DNA from: Dehalococcoidia bacterium
GTDB lineage: Bacteria > Chloroflexota > Dehalococcoidia > Tepidiformales > Tepidiformaceae
Reading direction: 5' to 3'
Length of the DNA stretch: 64,000 nucleotides
Assembly: GCA_022827945.1 (NCBI GenBank)
Contig: JAJEIT010000007.1
Coordinates: 1 to 64,000 of the forward strand
Shown: piece after piece, positions 6,461 to 15,228 of the stretch
Layout of the letters: each line of letters starts with the position of its first letter
Numbering within the stretch: the stretch's first letter is position 1
Position numbers and translations under genes: made by a program
The notes under the pieces: generated by a model
Seen by the model: only the letters and a program-made list of their open reading frames with translations
The model's database searches: none
What the model was told of the DNA's origin: nothing

Positions 6461-8947
6461 CTACGACGACGAGTCCTGCCGCTGCTCGTACTGCTCGTGC
6501 ACGCCCTCGATCGCTTCGTCCAGCTCTTCCCACACCCGCTCGACCATCGAACGGAGCCGCATGTTCTGATACGCGCCCCAGACGGTCATCGCCGGCGGCA
6601 CCAGCAGGATGGACACGATCAGCGCGTACGCGATCGTGATCGCCGCTGTGATGCCGAACTCCTGCGAGGCGAGCGTAGGCGAAAGCACCAGCGCTCCAAG
6701 TCCGAGGGCTGTCGTCAGCGCCGACCCGAGCAGCGCCGAACCCGTCGTCGCCAGCGTGCGGATTGCCGCCTGCTCGGGATTTCGCAGGTGGGCGAACTCC
6801 TCCCGGTAGCGATGAATCACGTGGATCGTGTAGTCGACCCCGATTCCGATCGAAAGCGCCGTGATGATCGCCGTGACCAGCGTGTAGGGAATGCCGATCA
6901 GGGCCATCGTGCCCAGTACCCAGATGAGCACGAACACAACCGGCGCCACCGCGATGAAGGCCAGCACCGGCTGCCGGAGGGTGACCCAGAAGAAGATCGC
7001 GAGGATGCCGAACGCCATCGCGATGGTCGTGCTGATCGCCTCGGTCTGGCGCCCGGTGATCTCGTCCGTGACCGCGATGGAGACGATGCTTCCGGACGTG
7101 GCCGTGACCGTACCGTCTTCGCCGAACCAGAGGGCCTCGAGGTCCTCCTGGAGCGCTCTCGTCGTATCCGGATCACCCGAGTAGGCGGGGAACTGGACCA
7201 GCAGTGAGTCGATACCGTCGGGATTGTCGACCAACGCATGGGCGACGGCAGGGTCCATCTCCCTGAGCCTGTCGAGGAACTCCTGCAAGAGCTCGGGATC
7301 GAATTCCACCCCCGCCGAAGCCTCGCGGAAGAGCGCCGCCAGCTCTGGGTCATAGTTGTCGCCCGGCTCCCCGCTATCCGTGGTCCAGTCGCGAACGATC
7401 AGCTCATATGACATCTGGATGGGGCCTGCCGCCGCCCGGGGACGGCGCTCCGGATCTTCGAAGGCCTCCCTCAGGTCGTGGAGGTTCAGGTACGTGCGGG
7501 TTTCCGTTGCTTCCGCGCTTACCAGGACCGTGACCATCTCCGTCGAACCTCCGACGGCCGTCTCGAGAGTCTCGATGTCCTCCAGGACGGTGCCGACCCG
7601 GGGCAGGATGTCGCGGATGTCGAAGCCCGATTCGAGCCTGGTCGCAGCGAATCCGAGACCGACGGTGATCGCCAGCACGACGATGAAGTAGGGCGCAGGC
7701 TGGCGCGCCACCGATGTCCCCAGTACCTCGGCGAGGCGTCCGATTCCCGGCAGTGCGGCGGAGACCGGTCGGGGCGGCGTCAGCTTGCCCCGTGACTCGC
7801 GCCGCCGGTCGATGATCGTTCGTGCGGCCGGGATCAGCGTGAGCATGACGATCAGGCTCAACCCGACACCCAGAGCCGCGACGATGCCGAAGTCCCTTAC
7901 CACGGAGATCGGTGAGAACAGGTTCGCCAGGAGGCTCACGATGGTCGTGACGGCCGCCAGCACGAGCGGAATCGTGACGTTCCGCAATCCCGTCCTGACT
8001 GCGTCCACCACCGAGGTGCCGGCAGTCCGCTGCTCGCGGTAGTGCGAGACGGCCTGGATGGCGTAGTCCACCGTGAGGCTGATCACGATGATCGGGACCA
8101 TTGCCGTGAGCGAGCTCGGCGGGCCGATGAGGCCGAGCGCGTCCGGCCCCAGCCAGCCTTCCGCGCCGATGACCCAGATCAGGGAGATCAGCAATCCCGC
8201 CAGCGTGAGCAGGAGGTCGGAGAGCGTGCGCAGGAACACCAGGATCAGGGCGAGAATCAGGACCAGCGCCAGCCCGATGAGCGGCACCATCCCCTCTTCC
8301 GTGGCCTTCTTGTACTCGTCCTCGATCACCACGGGCGAGACGCTGCTCACCCGCAGCGGACCTTCGTCGTCGGCCGCCAGCTCATTGATCGACCGTTCAG
8401 CTTCCTGGATGCGCTCGTCGCCGGTGTCGATCAGCCTGATGGTGGCGATCGCGACGGCCGTGCCGTCCTCATCGGTTCCGGTCATCTCGGCAAGCGCCGC
8501 CGCGATTTCGGGCACGCTGCGGGCGGACTCGATCTCCGCCTGCGTGACCGACTCGAAGCTGTCCGTCTGGAGCACCGATCCGAGCAGGAACGTGGGCGCG
8601 ACGACCGCATCGCCGGGCGCCAACAAGCCACCGATCGCCGGGTCGCCGAGGATGCCGTCCACCAGGGCGTCCATCTGTGAGAGCCCGTCGGGCGTGAATG
8701 CCTCTCCCCGGAAGACGAGGGTCACGACTCGGACGTCGCCCGACTCCGAGAAGAGCTCGTCGATCTCGTTGATCGCATCGGCAACGTCGTTCCCGGGGGG
8801 AAGAAACGCCAGCGCCGCGCCCTCGATCACTTCCGCGCGCCGTCCCGCTCCCAGGGCCAGCACGACCGTAATGATGAGGAGGATGGCGATCGTGATATAC
8901 GGGCGAACGGTGACCAGCCAGCTCAGCCTCTCGAGAACACGGCTCAT
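6461..8947 (-). CDS. RND/MMPL family transporter (HpnN-like lipid exporter)
   Basis: 828 residues with the duplicated RND/MMPL architecture: N-terminal TM (about 17-34), large periplasmic loop, a TM bundle at about 220-375, a second loop, and a second bundle at about 625-785. The proton-relay aspartates sit in matching sites, D294 in LTVDYAIQ and D705 in IGVDYTIH. Such single-polypeptide RND proteins move lipids; HpnN (hopanoids) and MmpL (mycolate glycolipids) are examples. The hydrophilic C-terminal tail is rich in Glu and Gln. It converges on the SMT-like gene with a 10-bp gap. Export of the locus's modified lipid is the natural guess, but not shown. No Shine-Dalgarno precedes ATG 8947; a -10-like hexamer lies 8 bp upstream. 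Confidence 0.9.
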   Translation of the reverse strand: MSRVLERLSWLVTVRPYITIAILLIITVVLALGAGRRAEVIEGAALAFLPPGNDVADAINEIDELFSESGDVRVVTLVFRGEAFTPDGLSQMDALVDGILGDPAIGGLLAPGDAVVAPTFLLGSVLQTDSFESVTQAEIESARSVPEIAAALAEMTGTDEDGTAVAIATIRLIDTGDERIQEAERSINELAADDEGPLRVSSVSPVVIEDEYKKATEEGMVPLIGLALVLILALILVFLRTLSDLLLTLAGLLISLIWVIGAEGWLGPDALGLIGPPSSLTAMVPIIVISLTVDYAIQAVSHYREQRTAGTSVVDAVRTGLRNVTIPLVLAAVTTIVSLLANLFSPISVVRDFGIVAALGVGLSLIVMLTLIPAARTIIDRRRESRGKLTPPRPVSAALPGIGRLAEVLGTSVARQPAPYFIVVLAITVGLGFAATRLESGFDIRDILPRVGTVLEDIETLETAVGGSTEMVTVLVSAEATETRTYLNLHDLREAFEDPERRPRAAAGPIQMSYELIVRDWTTDSGEPGDNYDPELAALFREASAGVEFDPELLQEFLDRLREMDPAVAHALVDNPDGIDSLLVQFPAYSGDPDTTRALQEDLEALWFGEDGTVTATSGSIVSIAVTDEITGRQTEAISTTIAMAFGILAIFFWVTLRQPVLAFIAVAPVVFVLIWVLGTMALIGIPYTLVTAIITALSIGIGVDYTIHVIHRYREEFAHLRNPEQAAIRTLATTGSALLGSALTTALGLGALVLSPTLASQEFGITAAITIAYALIVSILLVPPAMTVWGAYQNMRLRSMVERVWEELDEAIEGVHEQYEQRQDSSS

Positions 8948-8955
8948 GGTCCGTC

Positions 8956-8961
8956 ATTCTA
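8956..8961 (-). promoter_or_regulatory. -10 hexamer TAGAAT, leaderless-type, for the RND gene
   Basis: Minus strand reads TAGAAT (5 of 6 to TATAAT) ending 8 bp before ATG 8947, with no Shine-Dalgarno between. Transcription would begin at or next to the start codon. Confidence 0.5.
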
Positions 8962-9068
8962 GCGAAGCGGCTCCCCGCTGAGTGTCGGCTGGCTTGCCAC
9001 GCTCGGGAAGCAGGAGGACGCTCCGGCGCCGGTGCTGTCGTTCCCCCCGCCTGGCCGGGGGCTGCCGC

Positions 9069-9074
9069 TATACT
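9069..9074 (+). promoter_or_regulatory. -10 hexamer TATACT upstream of first sulfatase
   Basis: TATACT about 70 bp before ATG 9143. No clear -35. The transcript would carry a leader with a hairpin-prone segment (AGCGC...CCCT...AGGG...GCGCT, about 9093-9119) and a GAGGTG ribosome-binding site near 9130. Confidence 0.4.
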
Positions 9075-9142
9075 GCGCGAACTTGTGCCACGAAGCGCTC
9101 TCCCTCGGGGAGGGCGCTCCCCAGCCAGCCGAGGTGTGAGCG

Positions 9143-11389
9143 ATGAGCAGCGAACCGTATTTCCAGGGTCATATCGGGCGATACACGAGCGAGTCGACGC
9201 CGTGGTGGCCCGAGCCGCCGAAGCCGGCCCCGGGCAGCCCCAACGTCGTCTTCGTCATGCTCGACGACGTCGGGTTCGGCCACCTTGGGTGCTACGGCTC
9301 CTCGATCGATACGCCCAACATGGACCGGCTCGCGGCCAACGGGCTTCGCTACCGCAACTTCCATACCACCACCATCTGCTCGCCGTCGCGCGCCTGCCTG
9401 CTGACCGGACGGAATCACCACTCCGTCGGCATGCGCACCATCTCCAACTACGACACCGGCTTCCCCAGCGCGCGCGGCGCCATCTCGCCCAGCGCCGCCA
9501 CGATCGCGCAGATGCTCCAGCAGACCGGCTACAACACGGCCGCCTTCGGCAAATGGCACCTCGCCCCCATGGCCGACGGCTCCGCCGTGGGGCCATTCAG
9601 CGGCTGGCCCCTGGGCAAAGGCTTCGAGCGCTACTACGGTTTCCTCGACGCGCTCACCGACCAGTTCGCCCCCGAGCTCATCCTTGACAACCGCCACATC
9701 CCCTCGCCCTCCGACCCGGACTATCACCTGAGCGAGGCCATCGTCGACGAGGCCATCGAGTTCGTCCGCGATCAGACCTCGCTTTCGACCAGCCCCTTCT
9801 TCCTGTACGTCGCCTTCGGGGCCTGCCACTCGCCCCACCAGGCCCCGCAGGAGTACCTCGACAAGTATCGCGGCAAGTTCGACCAGGGGTGGGATGCCAC
9901 GCGTGAGGCCTGGTTCCAGCGGCAGCTCGAGCTCGGCATCGTCCCCGAAGGGACGCAGTTGGCCCCGCGCAATAACGGTGTCCCCGCCTGGGACGACCTC
10001 TCCGAGGACGAGAGAGCCGTGCGCGCCCGCCTGCAGGAGGCGTTCGCGGCCATGCTCGACCACATGGACCACCAGATCGGACGCATCGCCGACTACCTTG
10101 AGGCGATCGACCAGCTCGACAACACCCTCTTCGTTGTCGTCTCGGACAACGGCGCCAGCCAGGAGGGCGGCCCTCTCGGCGTCTTCAACGAGGGCCGGTT
10201 CTACAACCAGATTCCGGCCGACGAGGGCTACAACCAGGCCAACATCGACGAGATCGGCGGACCCAGGTCCCACACGAACTACCCGTGGGGCTGGGCGCAG
10301 GTGGGGAACACGCCCCTGAAGCGGTACAAGCAGAACACCCACGGCGGCGGCATCCGTGACCCGCTCATCATCCACTGGCCCGATCGCATCAAGGATGCGG
10401 GGGCGATCCGTCCCCAGTTCCACCACATCTCGGACATCGTGCCCACGGTGCTGGAAGTGCTCGGGGTCGAGGCGCCGGAGATGCATCAGGGTGTTCCCCA
10501 GCTCCCCATCCACGGCACGAGCATGCTCTACACGTTCGACTCCGGCGACGAGCCGACGCGCAAGCGCAACCAGCACTTCGAGATGTTCGGCCACCGCGGC
10601 ATCTGGCACGACGGCTGGAAGGCCGTCACCTTCCACGCGCCGGGGACCACCTTCGAGGAGGATGTGTGGGAGCTCTACCACCTCGATGAGGACTTCTCCG
10701 AGTGCAACGACCTCGCCGAGTCCGAGCCGGAGAAGCTCAAGGAGATGATCGAGCACTGGTGGATCGAGGCGGCCAAGTACGACGTGCTGCCGCTCGAAGA
10801 CGGGCTCCGCGGAGCACGGGGCACGCCGCCCAAGAAGGGCTCTCCCCAGGACCGCACGAGCTTCGTCTACCGCCAGGGCATGGCTCACACGCCGACGAAC
10901 GCCGCCGCCGACGTCCGCAACCGCGACTACACCATCACCGTCGAGCTGACGCGCCAGAGCGAGGCGGACGAGGGCGTGCTCATCGCGCACGGCGGGATCA
11001 CCGGCGGCTATTCCCTGTTCATCAAGGACAACCGCCTGGTGCACGAGTACAGCTACGTCGGCGAGCGTTACCGCATCGTCTCCGACACGGCGGTTCCGAT
11101 CGGCGAGTCCGTGGTGACGCTCGACTTCACCAAGACTGGCGAGCTGCAGGGATCTGCCGTCCTCACGATCAACGGCCGCCAGGTGGGGAGCGGAGATCTG
11201 CCCGCGACCCTCGGCGGCATGTTCGCGATCGAGGGTCTCGATGTCGGGCAGGACCTGTATACGCCCGTGAGCGAGGACTACGAGGTGCCGTTTGCCTTCC
11301 CCGGCGTGATCGCCGCGGTGCGCATCGAGCTCGGGTCGCAGACCCTCGATCGCGAGGCGGAGCTGCGGGGCCGCGTCATCGCCCAGTAG
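9143..11389 (+). CDS. Arylsulfatase (formylglycine-dependent, S1 family)
   Basis: 748 residues. Hydrolyses sulfate esters; belongs to the alkaline-phosphatase superfamily. The N-terminal metal site is visible in NVVFVMLDDVGFG (D41, D42). The formylglycine motif is CSPSRACLLTGR, with C79 as the residue converted by FGE. GKWHL, and VSDNGASQEGG with metal-binding D-N, follow further down. Beyond about residue 530 there is an extra ~200-residue C-terminal region, predicted beta-rich, common in long arylsulfatases. No signal peptide is evident, so it may be cytoplasmic; the FGE gene nearby supplies activation. Downstream lies the TSUP exporter, which could remove sulfite or related anions. Substrate unknown. 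Confidence 0.93.
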   Translation: MSSEPYFQGHIGRYTSESTPWWPEPPKPAPGSPNVVFVMLDDVGFGHLGCYGSSIDTPNMDRLAANGLRYRNFHTTTICSPSRACLLTGRNHHSVGMRTISNYDTGFPSARGAISPSAATIAQMLQQTGYNTAAFGKWHLAPMADGSAVGPFSGWPLGKGFERYYGFLDALTDQFAPELILDNRHIPSPSDPDYHLSEAIVDEAIEFVRDQTSLSTSPFFLYVAFGACHSPHQAPQEYLDKYRGKFDQGWDATREAWFQRQLELGIVPEGTQLAPRNNGVPAWDDLSEDERAVRARLQEAFAAMLDHMDHQIGRIADYLEAIDQLDNTLFVVVSDNGASQEGGPLGVFNEGRFYNQIPADEGYNQANIDEIGGPRSHTNYPWGWAQVGNTPLKRYKQNTHGGGIRDPLIIHWPDRIKDAGAIRPQFHHISDIVPTVLEVLGVEAPEMHQGVPQLPIHGTSMLYTFDSGDEPTRKRNQHFEMFGHRGIWHDGWKAVTFHAPGTTFEEDVWELYHLDEDFSECNDLAESEPEKLKEMIEHWWIEAAKYDVLPLEDGLRGARGTPPKKGSPQDRTSFVYRQGMAHTPTNAAADVRNRDYTITVELTRQSEADEGVLIAHGGITGGYSLFIKDNRLVHEYSYVGERYRIVSDTAVPIGESVVTLDFTKTGELQGSAVLTINGRQVGSGDLPATLGGMFAIEGLDVGQDLYTPVSEDYEVPFAFPGVIAAVRIELGSQTLDREAELRGRVIAQ

Positions 11390-11508
11390 CGGAAGTAGCC
11401 GGGGCGGCGGGGGTATCGTGCGGTTGTGACCCGCCTGCGCCGTTTGTCCGCTGCGTTGTTCGGTAGCAGGGTCGACCGTGCCGGACAGCGCGTGGCAGGG
11501 AGCCCGAC

Positions 11509-12336
11509 GTGCTAGAGGCGGTCCTCCTCGTCCTGCTTGGGCTCGGTGTGGGCGTCTTCGGCGCGATCATCGGCGCCGGAGGGGGCTTCCTCCTCGTCCC
11601 CATCCTGCTGCTCGCTTACCCCGACCGCGACCCCGCCACGGTTACGGCCATCTCGCTCGCCGCCGTCTTTGCCAACGCGACCTCCGGCGCCATCGCCTAC
11701 GCCTACCAGAAGCGCATCGACTTCCGCAGCGGTATCTGGTGGGCGCTGGCCGCCATCCCGGGCGCGCTGGGCGGCGCGCTGCTCGTGGGGATACTCCCGC
11801 GGGACGTCTTCGTGGTGGTGTTCGCGGTGGCGCTGGCGGGTGTTGCGACGCATCTCATCCTGCGCCGCGAGGCCACCGTCCTGCGCGAACCGATCACGGG
11901 TCGCGGGGCGATCTCCCGCCGCATCAGGGATCGCGAAGGGCAGAACTTCTTCTACACCTTCCGCCTCTGGCACGGCCTCTCGATCGCCGGGACGATGGGG
12001 TTCGTCTCCGGCCTGCTGGGGGCCGGCGGCGGCGTTCTCCAGGTGCCGCTCCTGACGATCGTCCTGCGCTTCCCCGTCCACATCGCGACCGCCACCAGCC
12101 AGTTCGCCTACGCGCTCATCGCCCTCGAGGCGACGGTCGTGCACGCCGTGACCGGCGGCCTCCACCTGGATGAGCACCTCCTCGAGGCAGGGTTCATCGC
12201 CATCGGCGCCGTCGTCGGCGCCCAGGCCGGCGCCCGCGTCGCCTCGAGGGTCCGCGGCGCCGTCATCCTGCGAGTCCTCTCGACGACGCTGCTGCTGGTG
12301 GTGGCGTGGCTCGTGGTGGACACGTTCGTCCGCTAG
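11509..12336 (+). CDS. TSUP family transporter (TauE/SafE-like sulfite/anion exporter)
   Basis: 275 residues, GTG start with GGGAG 5 bp upstream. Two repeats of four hydrophobic segments, each containing the family's glycine-rich turn: GAIIGAGGGFLLVP near the N-terminus and GLLGAGGGVLQVP near residue 170, diagnostic of the sulfite exporter TauE/SafE family. Members export sulfite, sulfoacetate or other organosulfur anions, or act as permeases. Its place between a sulfatase and FGE suggests handling of sulfur released from sulfate esters. It converges with the FGE gene with a 15-bp gap. Confidence 0.9.
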   Translation: MLEAVLLVLLGLGVGVFGAIIGAGGGFLLVPILLLAYPDRDPATVTAISLAAVFANATSGAIAYAYQKRIDFRSGIWWALAAIPGALGGALLVGILPRDVFVVVFAVALAGVATHLILRREATVLREPITGRGAISRRIRDREGQNFFYTFRLWHGLSIAGTMGFVSGLLGAGGGVLQVPLLTIVLRFPVHIATATSQFAYALIALEATVVHAVTGGLHLDEHLLEAGFIAIGAVVGAQAGARVASRVRGAVILRVLSTTLLLVVAWLVVDTFVR

Positions 12337-12351
12337 CGCCGGTGCCCTGCC

Positions 12352-13377
12352 CTACAGGTCCCGGACGCAGCGGAAGCCGGAGTTGGCCGTCGACGAGTCC
12401 GGCGTGTTGCCGGTGCGCGCCGCTACCCGGTAGCGGTTGCAGTACGACACATGACACAGGAACGACCCGCCCCGCTGCACACGATGCGTGCCCGTGGGCG
12501 GCCCGGTGGGGTTGTCGCGCGTGGCTGCGTCCTCCTGCCGGTGGTAGTCCGGGCTGAACCAGTCGGCGGTCCACTCCCAGACATTCCCCGAGCAGTTGTA
12601 GAGCCCGTAGCCGTTCGGCTCGAAGCTGTCGACGGGAGAGGTTCCCGTGAAGCCGTCGGCGCCCGTGTCGTGGTCGGGGAAGGTTCCCTGCCAGATGTTG
12701 CAGCGATGCTCCCCGCCCGGCTCCAGCTCGTCGCCCCACGGGTAGACGGCCTGCTCGAGCCCGCCCCGGGCGGCGTACTCCCACTCCGCTTCGGTCGGGA
12801 GGCGGGCGCCGGCCCACTCGCAGTACGCCTGCGCGTCGTTCCACGAGACGTGCACGGCGGGGTGCTGCTCGCGGCCGCGGAGATCGCGGCCGGGGCCTTC
12901 CGGCAGGTCCCAGCGTGCGCCGGGCACGGCCAGCCACCAGGGGGCCTGCACGACTGCGTTCGTCTTCTCCAGGCGCCGCGCCATCTGTCGTGAGAGGTGT
13001 TGCCGGAAGACGAACGACCACCCGAAGCGCTCAGCCTCGGTCACGTAGTCGGTGGCCTCGACGAAGGCCGCGAACTGGGCGTTCGTGACGGCGTGCACGT
13101 CAATGGCGAACGGCTTGAGCGTCACCTCGCGTACCGGCCCCTCGCCGTCTTGATCGGGTTGGCCGTTCGGCGGCGCGCCCATCAGGAAGGCGCCACCCGG
13201 CAGCTCGACTGCACCGTTGCTGGACGGTGCGGGCTCGGGCCGGATGCCGGCCGTTTCGGCGCGCCGGCTCGACCGCTCGGCCTCCCCGGGCGCGGAGTCG
13301 GACCGCGATGGCGCCCAGGAGGTCGTGCTGGGCGTGCAGCAGGCGTCTCCCGGTTCGTGCGTCACCCGCTCCTCCAA
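12352..13377 (-). CDS. Formylglycine-generating enzyme (FGE, sulfatase-modifying factor)
   Basis: 341 residues. Copper-dependent oxidase that converts the Cys of CxPxR in sulfatases to formylglycine. The FGE-sulfatase fold is clear: GGAFLMGAP (61-69), HPAVHVSWNDAQAYCEWAG (172-190), RLPTEAEWEYAARGG (192-206), NVWEWTADW, and RGGSFLCHVSYCNRYRVAAR. The last contains the two active-site cysteines C308 and C313, spaced five apart as in known FGE. An N-terminal DACCTPS stretch is typical of bacterial FGE. TTG 13377 is the longest start; a GTG a few codons in is also possible. Both sulfatases in the window carry CxPxR, so they are its likely clients. Confidence 0.94.
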   Translation of the reverse strand: MEERVTHEPGDACCTPSTTSWAPSRSDSAPGEAERSSRRAETAGIRPEPAPSSNGAVELPGGAFLMGAPPNGQPDQDGEGPVREVTLKPFAIDVHAVTNAQFAAFVEATDYVTEAERFGWSFVFRQHLSRQMARRLEKTNAVVQAPWWLAVPGARWDLPEGPGRDLRGREQHPAVHVSWNDAQAYCEWAGARLPTEAEWEYAARGGLEQAVYPWGDELEPGGEHRCNIWQGTFPDHDTGADGFTGTSPVDSFEPNGYGLYNCSGNVWEWTADWFSPDYHRQEDAATRDNPTGPPTGTHRVQRGGSFLCHVSYCNRYRVAARTGNTPDSSTANSGFRCVRDL

Positions 13378-13422
13378 CCCGCCGGCTGCGCCGGCGGCTG
13401 CGACCGTGGGCGCTTGGTGTCG

Positions 13423-13428
13423 TAGAAT
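13423..13428 (+). promoter_or_regulatory. -10 hexamer TAGAAT upstream of the Dpp-type binding protein
   Basis: TAGAAT lies about 80 bp before ATG 13507 and points toward the importer operon. The gene itself has a strong GGAGG about 7 bp before its start. No recognisable -35. Confidence 0.35.
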
Positions 13429-13506
13429 CCCGCCACTCCACTGTCCCGGTCAAGGGATGTGGGAACCGGAGTCCAGGCAGGCATCGGCCTGCAGGAGGGA
13501 TGACTC

Positions 13507-15225
13507 ATGACCTATCTGAAGGATCGAAAGATTAGCCGCCGGGCCCTGCTGGCCGGGAGCGGCGCGGCAGCGGCAGGCCTCGGGGCGGCAGCCCTGGTGG
13601 GCTGCGGCGATGACGACGACGACGCGCCCGCCCCCGCCGCGACACAGGCTGCGGCGACCGAGGCCGCCGCGACCGAAGCTGCCGCCACCGAGGCTGCAGC
13701 GACCGAAGCCGCCGCCACCGAGGCTGCGGCCACCGAAGCCGCCGAGGCGGCTGCCACCGAGGCGCCCGCCGCAGGCGGCCCCCAGACCGGCGGTACCCTC
13801 CGCGGCTCCGCTCCGACGTTCATCTGGAACACGGGTTTCCCGTACTCCTTCACCTGGGAGAACGAGCCCTACTTCTCGGTCCTCGAGCCGCTCGTCCGCT
13901 ACCGCGACAGCCTCGATCCGTTTCCGGTGCTCGCTGAGCGCTTCGAGTACAACGACGACCGCAGCAAGCTGACCGTCACCCTGAAACCCGACCTCGAGTT
14001 CCACGACGGCTCGCCCGTCACGACCGACGACGTGTTCCACGGCATCGAGGTCATGCTCGACCCCGAGCCCTGGGGCATCACCGGCGTTTTCCAGATCAGC
14101 TCCTTCGCGGCAGCGCTCACGCGCTGGGAGGCGGTCGACTCTCGCACCATGGAGTTCGAGTTCGACAAGCCTCGCCCCAACATGACCGACTTCTTTGCCC
14201 AGCTTCTCGTGACGAAGAAGGACACCTACCGGGAGTTGCAGGAAGGCACGAACATTCAGGGCACCGGGCCGTTCGCCTTCGAGCAGTGGACCCCTGACGT
14301 CGGCGCGAGTTTCGTCGCGAACCGCGGCTGGCATCAGAGCGCCGTGGAGGGCGGTCCCTACGTCGATCGTATCGAGCTGCAGAACTTCCCCGATGCGGAG
14401 TCGCTGGGCCTCGCCCTTGAGGCGGGCGATATCGACTGGTCGCTCGGCGTGGCGCCCTCGGTCGCCAGGCGCACGGGCCAGGGCTTCCTCGCCCCGAAGG
14501 CCGGCATCGTCTACGTCGGCTGTGTCACAAACAGCCCCAAGCTGGTGGACCCGCGCGTGCGCCAGGCGCTCCTCTACGCCATTGACCGCAGGCGCATGAC
14601 GGAAGAGCTGCGCGAGGGCTTCGGTGACCTCACGGCACAGCCGTGGCCGAGCTCCTCGCCCGCTTTCGACCCCGACCTCGAGAGCGAGCTCTACGAGCCC
14701 GACCGCTCCCGCGCCATCCTCGACGAGGCTGGCTGGTCGCAGGACGAGCCCTTGATGATCGAACCCATCCCGGGCACGGAAGTCACCGCCGAGATCCTGA
14801 AGAGCAACTTCGCGGACATTGGCGTGGACGTCGAGATCGTCACGCAGGAGATTGGCGCCTGGGTCGGCAAGCTGCGGCAGCGCGGCTTCGTCGACCTGTG
14901 GGTCGCGCCCCACAAGTTCTCCAATCTCTCGCCGCTCACCACCATGCAGCAGACGTTCCCGTATCGCATGGGGAATCCGAGCTACTACGAGACGGAGACC
15001 TACCTCGACATCATCGCCAACCTCGAGCGGTTGGACCCGCTCGGCGAAGAGGCGAGGGAGCAGTACGCCCGCTTCAACCGGATGTGGCTCGAAGACCCCT
15101 GGCTCCTGCCGGTCCACACGAACCAGCGAATCGAGGTGGCCAACGCCAACGTGAAGGGGTACGACGAGCACTTCGTGACGATCTTCGAGCAGCCGAATCT
15201 GGCGAAGGTTTGGCTCGAGGGGTAA
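13507..15225 (+). CDS. ABC transporter substrate-binding lipoprotein (SBP_bac_5, Dpp/Opp type)
   Basis: 572 residues. The N-terminus has a twin arginine (SRRALLAG, R11-R12), a hydrophobic stretch and a lipobox ALVGC with C33 as the lipidated residue, so it is probably a Tat-exported lipoprotein. C33 is followed by an acidic run and the (AATEA)n linker at about 45-87. The mature domain shows the family-5 pattern: SVLEPLVRY, LKPDLEFHDGSPVTTDDV, and GTGPFAFEQW. Family members bind peptides, nickel chelates, sugars or other amphiphiles. GGAGG precedes the ATG. It heads an operon with two permeases; the ATPases are absent, so they must be encoded elsewhere. Confidence 0.93.
   Translation: MTYLKDRKISRRALLAGSGAAAAGLGAAALVGCGDDDDDAPAPAATQAAATEAAATEAAATEAAATEAAATEAAATEAAEAAATEAPAAGGPQTGGTLRGSAPTFIWNTGFPYSFTWENEPYFSVLEPLVRYRDSLDPFPVLAERFEYNDDRSKLTVTLKPDLEFHDGSPVTTDDVFHGIEVMLDPEPWGITGVFQISSFAAALTRWEAVDSRTMEFEFDKPRPNMTDFFAQLLVTKKDTYRELQEGTNIQGTGPFAFEQWTPDVGASFVANRGWHQSAVEGGPYVDRIELQNFPDAESLGLALEAGDIDWSLGVAPSVARRTGQGFLAPKAGIVYVGCVTNSPKLVDPRVRQALLYAIDRRRMTEELREGFGDLTAQPWPSSSPAFDPDLESELYEPDRSRAILDEAGWSQDEPLMIEPIPGTEVTAEILKSNFADIGVDVEIVTQEIGAWVGKLRQRGFVDLWVAPHKFSNLSPLTTMQQTFPYRMGNPSYYETETYLDIIANLERLDPLGEEAREQYARFNRMWLEDPWLLPVHTNQRIEVANANVKGYDEHFVTIFEQPNLAKVWLEG
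13639..13767 (+). repeat. In-frame 15-bp tandem repeats encoding (AATEA)n
   Basis: About seven copies of a GC-rich 15-bp unit encode an Ala-Ala-Thr-Glu-Ala repeat between the lipidated Cys and the ligand-binding domain. One unit near the end is imperfect (AEAAATEAPA). It looks like a flexible linker lifting the binding domain from the membrane, and it is prone to copy-number change. Confidence 0.85.
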
Positions 15226-15228
15226 ACC

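Noticed and set aside
9068-11044. 658-codon minus-strand frame opposite the first sulfatase
   Set aside because: Antisense shadow of a gene with clear catalytic motifs.
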